This document shows, piece after piece, positions 33,711-41,847 of a DNA stretch of 64,000 nt; the stretch's first letter is position 1; every line of letters begins with the position of its first letter. Both the position numbers and the translations under genes were made by a program. The stretch lies in assembly GCF_947172395.1 (NCBI RefSeq), contig NC_069104.1, forward strand, positions 6,413,355 through 6,477,354. The letters run 5' to 3'. Under the pieces are notes generated by a model, which did not search any database, was not told where the DNA came from, and was given only the letters and a program-made list of their open reading frames with translations. The DNA comes from Bicyclus anynana (taxonomy: Eukaryota > Arthropoda > Insecta > Lepidoptera > Nymphalidae).

Positions 33711-34255
33711 AGGTAGGCGTCCACACTTTCGCGTCGTAAGTATCGGACGCATCGCATCAAACGGATTTTTTACAACGCGTCCACAGTATCAGCAGCGGTC
33801 AGATATGCCGACGCCTCGCTTATGGCAGGCGTCCACAGGTCCACATCGTTTACGTATAGGGCGCATCGCAGCAAATGGGTTTTTAATTTTACCGTAGATA
33901 AAATCTGTTCGCAGGATTCGTACGATGCGGATCAGTGGTTGCACTTGTATACAAAGTATACTAAAATCCCGTTCGAGGCGATGCGTCGATGCGGATCTAT
34001 GGACGCCTGGCTTTATTCGGATTTTTCTAGTGAGAAAGAGCGTAGTTTTCGGTCAAATGTGCTACATAAGGAAAATGGTCCACTGTTTGTTCCTACCTTT
34101 ATGCAGGCGTCCACATATCCTCATAGAAAGTCATACAAGTGCGTTCAATGATCCGCATCGTACGGATCGCAACCGATTTTATCTACTGTAAAATTAAAAA
34201 TCCGTTTGATGCAATGCATCCGATATCTACGATGCAGATCTGTGGACGCCTACCA
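33711..34255. mobile_element. Composite foldback/TIR element
   Basis: Outer ends are GGTAGGCGTCCACA at 33712 and TGTGGACGCCTACC ending at 34254, each followed one base out by TTAA, a possible 4-bp target duplication. Inside, GCGTCCACA or its complement recurs near 33829, 34003 and 34106. The block 33826-34014 has its own inverted ends (CAGGCGTCCACA and TGGACGCCTG), and 34104-34254 is a diverged reverse copy of part of it, sharing TTTTATCTAC and GCATCGTACGGATC-type words. The 109- and 88-codon frames are incidental. TTAA duplications are typical of piggyBac, but the ends lack that family's CCC start, so the class is open. Confidence 0.75.
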
Positions 34256-34851
34256 TTAACAACCGCCAGTCTCTAGCGTAAGGCGACAAAATGTTAATTG
34301 CAGCCATTGAAAGTGGAAACTTTAATAAACCGCCCGCAAACGTTCTATGTGATCCGAACGGGGACGCTAATCCCATATTTGCTGGAATACTGTAAGGTGT
34401 AATTTCGCATGCACGAATTAGTTTTTTGCAAGTGTTGGAATGAGTGTTCAGCATCCCTGGAGAAAATTTGGAAAATCTGTTTGAGACATTCTAAACTCAA
34501 TGAGTGCTACTAGCAATGTGTAAATGGTGTATCAGATTTTACTAATCAGATAATTAGAAGCCAGTTTGTTGTAGCAATATTGAAAAAATGCTCATAAAAG
34601 TATTTTTTGAAATTTATTTACAAATGAACCTAATTGAAACTTTTTTATTTAATTACCTGCTAACACGCTACGAGTAGGCAGTAGCCAACTTCATATGTGT
34701 GATACAAATATTAAAATATAGAATGGTCAACGCAAATTAAAAACTCAATTTATTTAAACTTAATTCTGACACAAATGCTAGATTTAAAAATGAAGAACAT
34801 TAAATTAAAGTTAAATAACTAATGTTAAATTAGTTAAAATTAAGGAGTATT
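34256..34851. other. No recognisable feature
   Basis: AT-rich DNA. Confidence 0.4.
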
Positions 34852-34946
34852 ATAGGCTTCCGTTTTCCCCACCACCTACAAGGCAAGCGCGTTCCACTTT
34901 ACGATCAGGCATGATTGCAGCTAATCGCTTGCTTGTTCAAATAGGC
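34852..34946 (+). mobile_element. LINE 3' stub with internal deletion
   Basis: It matches the 3' end of the LINE at 17359-17934: GTTTTCCCCACCACCTACAA, then, after skipping about 45 bp, GGCAAGCGCGTTCCAC, a second small deletion, and GATCAGGCATGATTGCAGCT. ATAGGC at 34852-34857 and 34941-34946 may be the target duplication. Confidence 0.75.
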
Positions 34947-35343
34947 AGACATCTAAGACAAAATATTAATATTTTGTTTACATAACAATGAACATTATTA
35001 AAATGCGTTATTCCAACAAGCAGATATATATAAATTATACATAGGGAAATGAACTTCTCAGATTACATACCCGGAAAGTAAAAACAATCGAACTCATAAG
35101 GAATTGTTTCCCTTGGAACATCTGGTAAATATTCACAAAGTCACGACCCAAGCCGAGGTCGCAGATAAGGCGTCTCGAATTGTCCAACTAAGCGAATAGT
35201 TACAATAACATTAAAATATATAAACCGCAAAAGTTTTAGTACAATATTTCGATGTGGACATTTTTAACGAGACTCGAGAGAACTAGAAAGTCTCTGGAGC
35301 GTGTAAAGTCACTTCGTCCAATGGTTACCGTTAGGACAATTTA
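34947..35343. other. No recognisable feature
   Basis: AT-rich DNA. Confidence 0.4.
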
Positions 35344-36091
35344 GGGCTCTCACACACGGGCCACCAACCACAACCACAATCGCCGCACACGGTTGACGCC
35401 GATGGCCGCCACACGCTACAATCGTCGCTGCTCGCTTCTTGTGGCCCGCACCGGCCACTAAACGCCGCCAAACGCCACTCACGCGATTATGATACAGTAC
35501 AATCTCATTATTTGCGCGGGATACGTTCTATAAATGTGTCGTGAATACAGAAACCGTGAATATTGAATGGTATTTTATATGGGATTATAAGAGATACGTT
35601 CTTGGGTGACAAAATGAAAAACAAATATATAAAGAAAAAACAATTAATTGAAGCTATTGATTAACTATTATCTCTAATCTTAAACAATGATTTGAAGAAT
35701 TATGAAATTTTTTCTTACTTGACATTTTTGAAAAGCTTCTATTCAGAGTGAATTTAAGCAATGGCATTCTTAAACCATCCATTCGCGCATTTTCGGCAAT
35801 AAGTATTTGCAAGTTAAAGTTTAAATTTGCATATTTTACATCAGTTTCGTCAGTCAGATCTGCGAATAACGAAATTTTTTGCCGCGAATAGTGACAACGT
35901 GAATAAAGGAAGCGTGAATAAGGAGCTTTTACTGTACTGCATGTATGGATTAAAAAAGTAGCAGCCACCGACCACAAGTGTCGTCCACCGGCTTCAAGTG
36001 GCTGTCGCGCGCTTCAGCTACTTTTGTGGCCCCTTCTTGCTTCTTGTAGCGGCGTTTGTGGCTGTCGCGTGTGGTCCGTGTGCGGCGACAC
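35344..36091. mobile_element. Probable TIR element with TTA target duplication
   Basis: The ends are GC-rich in an AT-rich interior. The left end reads GGGCTCTCACACACGGGCC and the right end in reverse complement GTGTCGCCGCACACGGACC; the inner CACACGG-CCAC words match. TTA flanks both ends (35341-35343 and 36092-36094). A 3-bp TTA duplication and GG-starting ends suggest PIF/Harbinger. Subterminal DNA repeats short GCCAC/GTGGC words on both strands. The short frames inside do not resemble a transposase. Confidence 0.5.
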
Positions 36092-36170
36092 TTAGGTTTC
36101 AACAGGCGTGAATAAAATTCAATAAACAATAGCATGAAAAATCTTATTTTAGTAATATTATATACTTTCG

Positions 36171-36355
36171 CTAGTATAGCCCTCCGCGGTTTTATCTGCG
36201 TAGCTGCCATTCTGTGGGAATACGGGGATTGAATATAGCCTATTTCACTCGCTGATAATGAAGCTTTCTAGTAGTAAAAGAATTTTTAAAAATTTAGCTG
36301 TGAAAGCGTAACAAACAAACATACTTTCGCATTATAATGACATACGAGTAGGTAA
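36171..36355 (-). mobile_element. Diverged Helitron-like element
   Basis: It has CTAG at one end (36171-36174), CCGCGGTTTTATCTGCG (hairpin region), AATACGGGGAT and ATATAGCCTA, then loses similarity towards the 5' end (CATTATAATG remnant). Confidence 0.65.
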
Positions 36356-36394
36356 TATAATGTATATGTTTAACACTACAATAATTTAAAAATA

Positions 36395-36441
36395 GTGACG
36401 TAATTATCGGTGCATGTAACGTGTGACGTAATTATTGGTGC
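36395..36441 (+). promoter_or_regulatory. Twin bZIP-like sites, 28-bp period
   Basis: GTGACGTAATTAT followed by CGGTGC or TGGTGC occurs at 36395-36413 and 36423-36441. TGACGTAA is a CREB/ATF-type site. There is no adjacent gene to assign, so the regulatory reading is inference. Confidence 0.3.
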
Positions 36442-37111
36442 GGTTTTGAAGGATAAATGCACCTAAAAGACCAGCGTTGTTTTTGTGATATGAAACAACA
36501 AACAACATGACACATACATATATGACGTAGCATGAACTTAAGCGTATACTGTTAAAGATACATCAAAAACAACACTTGTAAAATATAGAAATTCTCGCAA
36601 CTCAGTAGTTCTACCGTAAAAAGTTGTGAGATCCATGTAATACCAAGTCGGTTACTTTATTCAGTACGTACTTAAGAGACCTTCTGTCCCAAGTTATTAC
36701 GTAATTAGCTAACCTAACTACATCTTATAGTGACTGTATCAATGTTACAATTTATATATTTTAAATAACATAAACCATGAAATGAATGCCTGCGCGACTG
36801 AAAGACATGATTTTTCAAAGTATTCCGAAGAAAATATAAAAACACTCACACTTGGATGATTGAGGGTCTATATTGACATGCTTCTCAAATCGACCATTGG
36901 CTACCGAACTTTGAAGAAACAATCATGCAGATCTAATCATTACAGGTGTTTTCGCGATGTCATATATACTGAAACAAAATGCAACGAACTGTGTCGCAGA
37001 ATCGATATGACAAGAATCAGTTTCCCAGTCGAATCACAAAACGCGCGTATTTAAGCGTGGCTTACACTAAGTGTAATTAGCTTAAACGCAGCCAGTTTGC
37101 ACAGCGGCGTG
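36442..37111. other. No recognisable feature
   Basis: AT-rich DNA with chance frames. Confidence 0.4.
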
Positions 37112-37525
37112 TTAACACGACGCGATAATTTTCCAAACGGCGCGATTACAGCGTTCGCATGACGACCTCGAATATCCTGAAACGGGCCTGCGAGATTTTA
37201 CTGGATCATTCCAAACCGCGTTCCGAGAAAAGTACACAATTCCGTTGTACAATTTAAAGCTCATTTGAAAACAAGTATCGGGAGAAGTGGCATTTGTGAA
37301 GGCGTTCCACAAATGCACCTCACCCGATTTGTATTCAATAGCATCGGCTGTTTTTGTTGCAGACACGTTAGTTCCCTCGGTAAGCTCTTCTGTAATCTGT
37401 GGAGATTCGGAAGAACAACTAAACATTTTTCTTTTTTTTCGTGGAGCCTCGTGAGTTCTTGCTAAGGTGAGACGAGGGTTAGATAGTACAAGGTTAATAC
37501 AAAAAGGTGTTGCTTGTTGAGCCAT
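37112..37525 (-). CDS. Unrecognised 137-codon frame with basic patch
   Basis: A reverse-strand ATG at 37525 opens a frame to TAA at 37112. The product starts MAQQATPFCINLVLSNP. Residues 28-34 are PRKKRKM, a possible nuclear-localisation patch, and the carboxyl end has C-x2-C (SCERC) and ends IIASC. There is no signal peptide or membrane segment. The DNA is GC-richer than its surroundings. A TATA-like TTTATATATGAG lies about 15-25 bp upstream of the ATG, too close to serve this ATG, so Met34 would be the start if that box is used. I do not recognise the protein. It may be a small host gene, an exon or a transposon relic. Confidence 0.35.
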   Translation of the reverse strand: MAQQATPFCINLVLSNPRLTLARTHEAPRKKRKMFSCSSESPQITEELTEGTNVSATKTADAIEYKSGEVHLWNAFTNATSPDTCFQMSFKLYNGIVYFSRNAVWNDPVKSRRPVSGYSRSSCERCNRAVWKIIASC

Positions 37526-39436
37526 AGGAACGCTTTCTCATATATAAACCTTCCAGCGACAGCAGAATGAATAACTACTCATAAAACTAAGGATCAGGAT
37601 ATCAAACATTATAGTAATAGATAAACGTGCAAACATGAAGACACACCACGAAATTTTAAGCCAGGAAAATCCCTTATAAAATTGTCTCTACTAAAAGGCG
37701 TCAAATAAAATAAAGGAAATCTAGTTAAACAATAAACTGTGAACTTAAATGGTACCCAATAAAAAGAACGAATAGAAAGAAACAGCGCAACGAAAATAAA
37801 GTAGAAAACAAAGGCCGTTATTTAGACAGAATCCAATATATTGCAATTAGAAATAAAACAACATCCTTCTAGCTGTTAGCTTCAACGCTAGCTTCGGCTA
37901 TAAAGAATCCGCTGAAGTAAACAGAACGTCGGAGGAGGCAAGCACGTAACTTACCCATAACATTTATTTATATGCTAAACTTTTGCATCTCACGTTTTGC
38001 CCGCAGATAGAAAGCAACTCGCAAGGCTTCAATGAATATATTACACAGTACAGGTTAGTACTCGTAGTTAGAAGGTAGCGCGAGTTAGTATTCATGTAGC
38101 GCTGGGATGCTTTAATCAGATTACTGACTCAATAAAAGGATACAACATTCTGCAAACCAAACTTGATTAAGCCAAACTTTAATTATAAAATAAGCATATA
38201 GTAGATTGTGATGTTAGTGCGGTAAGAAAGCAGAGGCTGTAATTATCAAAGCGCACGTATGTCTTACGACGTTTTATAACACATTTACGAGGAGACAAAT
38301 TTGTACACACTTTCTGAAAAATAATTTGCATCTTCGCCTGTTTTCCATATGATAACATTTTGATGCGCTTGTCATTTATATTATTTTTGTGTTTCTGTTA
38401 CAGATAAATGGTTGTCATTTATTGTCTAATTATTAAAATTGAAGAATTAAATGGTTTTTTTATTATAGTTTATTTTATTCATAAATACTTTTCTGACATA
38501 AAAACTCTTTTCTAAGATTTAAAAAAGTACCGTTTGTTTTTAGACGGATGATGAAGGTTTTATATTACATTACGGCACATATTCGTAGTGAGATACATTA
38601 CGATATTGAAATTGATGAAATAAGAGATACTTTACGAGCAAATGTGTTATAAAAATAATTTCTAACTTTATATAAATATAAATTGTGACTTTGCAGGTAA
38701 CATTTCTGAAACTGGTTTCTGGTTTAGATTATAGCAATTAAAGGTTAAATTATGGACTCTTCTTAAAGATCAATAAAACTGCATTTAAACAAAAAAGAGG
38801 ACTTTATCACTGTTATCAGAAGACACCGATCTACTGATAGCCTCTCCCAAGGCGTGATTCCAACGACTTTTGGCAATTTGACCAAAATATTAAGGAATTG
38901 GATTATTACTTCCAAAGTATTTTAGTACCACAATTAAATGGTATGAAAAGGAAATTTTCGTCAATTGCAAAAATTTATAAGTTAGATATTCAGTTTCCAT
39001 CGTTTCTGTCGTGTTATATTTCAAATATATAAAACTTGTGTTTCACATCAAACCTATTTGAGATTATTCTGATTCAAAGAACGACGAACCGACTAGATAA
39101 TGTAACAATGCGTTACAGCTGTTGTCACATTTATCTACGAACGTTTACCTGTTAAATTCTTAATTTTGTATCATTTTTATAACATTCACGTACTAAATTA
39201 CGGTTTGTTGATGTCAGATCATATAAATTAATTCACAAGTTAATGGGATTGTCTAGATGGTTTAATTTTGTAACAACGCCCACATATTTGTCCACTACAA
39301 AGATTTTTGTTTAGTCAATTATTAATAACGGTTGCCTATTCCTATATTGTGTAAAATTATCAAGGAATGAAAGGAGTTCATAATATTAAAATAATACGAC
39401 TTTAGAGCTGCTTTAGTTACCAGTTGAATTTATGCT
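37526..39436. other. No recognisable gene
   Basis: About 1.9 kb of AT-rich DNA with no frame above 60 codons worth noting and no known repeat. Confidence 0.45.
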
Positions 39437-39725
39437 TGTTATCGCTGCGTTGCAACGACTTGCGGTACTGACGGCTTCAGTGTGCTCGTGGCGTTCGAGA
39501 CGTCCACATCTCTTGTTATGTAATTATTTATGGGTTACTTGGGATACGCGGGGAGAGTGACTTGAGTGGAAAAGGGGAGTCTTTGTTAACAGTCAAAGGA
39601 TCCTTTAACCCTACACACAACGTTCATAAGTGCGTGACTTCACTCAAGGTCATTCTCTGCCTTTTTAGGGTCAAATTTTGGTTACTTTAATTGGTAATCT
39701 TTTCTGAGTCTGCTAAAATGCTACT
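39437..39725 (+). repeat. Family U copy
   Basis: It starts TGTTATCGCTGCGTTGCAAC, contains CGGCTTCAGTGTGCTCGTGG and GGAAAAGGGGAGTC, and ends CTGAGTCTGCTAAAA. The 3' part is shorter than in 45077-45430. Confidence 0.85.
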
Positions 39726-39784
39726 TTCAGAAACTTGGGTTAATCCTGAAAATTTATGAAAACATCAACCATAACTGAAAATGT

Positions 39785-40035
39785 ATGCCATTCATCCTGC
39801 AAATCGAAAGAGAATGCCGATCACTATTGAAAGATTGCACGATCGCATCCAAATGCAAATACGTTGCGAATGGAGTTACAGTGAGCCACGCCACGTGGTA
39901 TCGCTGGATCGCGAATAGTATGACCAATCCGTTGCGAGCAATATCTCAATTGAGAAATTGTAACCATTTGGTCGGCATTTGTACGAATCATTTTCAATAC
40001 CAAAGTATTGCTTCGCTTTCAAAAAATCTTTGCTT
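39785..40035 (+). repeat. Family V copy
   Basis: A dispersed sequence sharing TTGCGAATAGT-type, ACCAATC, GCAATATCTCAAT and AACCA words in order with 40602-40745, and TCATTTTCAATACCAA with 46150-46345. A 104-codon frame here has no recognisable product. Class unknown. Confidence 0.5.
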
Positions 40036-40150
40036 TATCACTCTACACACTAACATTGGACTTTTTTTCCATCAACTGTTAGTGATTATTATTATGTAAT
40101 GTTTGTGTTTATGTATTTTTTTTACTATAAAAGAATACAATAAGAAACTT

Positions 40151-40438
40151 CATCATTATCAACCCATATTCGGCTCACTGCTGAGCTCGAGTCTCCTCTC
40201 AGAATGAGAGGGGTTAGGCCGACCACGCTGGCCCAATGCGGATTGGCAGACTTCACACACGCAGAATTATGAAAATTCTCTGGTATGCAGGTTTCCTCAC
40301 GATGTTTTCTTTCACCGTTTGAGACGCGTGATATTTAATTTCTTAAAATGCACACAACTGAAAAGTTGGAGATGCCCCGGACCGGATTCGAACCCACACC
40401 CTTAGGAATCGGAGGAGGGGTCATATCCGCTGGGCTAT
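40151..40438 (-). mobile_element. SINE-A copy, well preserved
   Basis: It contains ATCAACCCATATTCGGCTCA, GGCCCAATGCGGATTGGCAG, TTTAATTTCTTAAAATGCAC and a B box as ATTCGAACCC. It has a small deletion near the head. Confidence 0.9.
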
Positions 40439-40472
40439 ATAAGAAATTTAAGCTAACTTATTCTAATAACTA

Positions 40473-40545
40473 GTGTTCGAACATGCGGCTTCTGAGTCGA
40501 AAGCAGTGATCATATCCACTGGCCTATTACGTCTTCAGTTTACTT
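40473..40545 (-). mobile_element. SINE-A head fragment
   Basis: GTGATCATATCCACTGGCCT follows a worn B-box region (GTTCGAACATGCGG). It lies about 40 bp from the full copy, in the same orientation. Confidence 0.55.
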
Positions 40546-40601
40546 GTCACAAAAGCTATGAAAAATTAAATATCTTTATTTTCAAAGGTAGAAAAATTCA
40601 G

Positions 40602-40745
40602 AAACAGATACATGGTACAATCGCAGTATTGCGAATAGTCACCAATCTGGTACGCGCAATATATCTCAATCGGGCCATTTTAACCACTAAAATCGGCGTC
40701 CGATGCGACGAATACCAATTTATTGGCAACCTTAATCCTGAGTTT
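40602..40745 (+). repeat. Family V copy
   Basis: It aligns with 39890-40010 through ATTGCGAATAGTCACCAATC and GCAATATATCTCAATCGGGC, with many differences. Short frames here are incidental. Confidence 0.55.
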
Positions 40746-40882
40746 AGAATCAACTAAAAATATTTTTGGGATACGGCACGTGATCGGAATTTTGCGGTGT
40801 ACGACGAAGGAATCAGGTAATTATGCAAATATTTTTATCTTCAATGTTGTTTTACCGTTCGTTGGTATTTGTATTAACATAA

Positions 40883-41292
40883 CTAGACGTCAAGCCGCGG
40901 TTTTACTTGCGTAATTTTTTTTTTTTTGCCTTTTTTTATTATCTACAAGTTAGCCCTTGACTACAATCTCACCTGATGGTATGGATGCAATCTAAGATGG
41001 AAGCGGGCTAACTTGTTAGGAGTAGAATGAAATCCACACTCCTTTCGGTTTCAACACGACATCGTACCTTAATGCTAAACCACTTGGCGGTACGTCTTTG
41101 TCCGTAGTCTCCCACCAGCCAAAGTAGTTCCCGTTCCCGTAAGGATAAGGATAAGGATAAAATATAGCCAATGACACTCACATATAACGTGACTTGCTAG
41201 GGTACCTAAAATAATTTTCAAAATCGGTTCAGTAGATCCAGAGATTACTCCTACAATAACACAAACTTTACCTCTTTATAATAATTATCTCT
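40883..41292 (-). mobile_element. Helitron-like element interrupted by a SINE
   Basis: CTAG lies at 40883-40886, then the hairpin region (AGCCGCGGTTTTACTTGCGTA). The sequence is broken at about 40914 and resumes at about 41122 with GTAGTTCCCGTTCCCGTAAG, running to the worn 5' end near 41290. The interruption is a reverse SINE-B copy. GTA at both joints may be a short target duplication. Confidence 0.8.
40914..41123 (-). mobile_element. SINE-B copy nested in a Helitron
   Basis: A T-rich start is followed by TAGCCCTTGACTACAATCTC, AACTTGTTAGGAGTAGAATG and GGTACGTCTTTGTC, ending at CTCCCACCAGCC. The tRNA-like head is missing, as expected for a 5'-truncated copy. Confidence 0.85.
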
Positions 41293-41298
41293 CTATAC

Positions 41299-41482
41299 TC
41301 TATGCTAATATATAAAGCTGAGGAGTTTGTTCGTTTGATTGAACGCGCTAATCTCAGGAACTATTGGTCCGATTTGAAAAATTCTTTCAGTGTCATATAG
41401 CCCATTTATCGACGAAGGCTATATATAGGCTATATATTATCCCCGTTTTCCTACAGGAACGGGAACCACACGGGTCAGCTAG
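41299..41482 (+). mobile_element. Helitron-like element lacking its hairpin arm
   Basis: It starts TCTATGCTAATATATAAAG and ends GGGTCAGCTAG at 41482. Against the copy at 47165 about 15 bp has been lost just before the end, removing the second hairpin arm. It lies back to back with the element ending near 41292. Confidence 0.85.
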
Positions 41483-41847
41483 TTAAGTATATAGATCTAA
41501 TATTTGTATTAACTCCGTACATTACGTATTCCTCAATTGATTACTTGGGCTCGTGTATGTTTTAACATTGTATATTGAGCTGTGTTGTGAGATGTCCTAT
41601 TATTTCATCATTTGCATACTGTTGATTGATGTTAATCAACTTTGTTATTAGTGTTATATGCTGCATCAAAGATGATCCCAATATTCAAGTATTTGCATTC
41701 TGACACCAATATCTTTATGTTTATTAAATACACCAATACACTAATATCTTTATGTAGGTACAGACGAGCAAAGAACCATGTACGGATTAAACAAAAAAAA
41801 ACTTTGATTTCAGGTTTAAATAATTTAAAAATATCTTTGGTTAATAC
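41483..41847. other. No recognisable feature
   Basis: AT-rich DNA. A 69-codon frame at 41642-41851 has no recognisable product. Confidence 0.4.

Noticed and set aside
33822..34191. 109- and 88-codon frames
   Set aside because: They lie entirely within the foldback element and the peptides are unrelated to any transposase I know.
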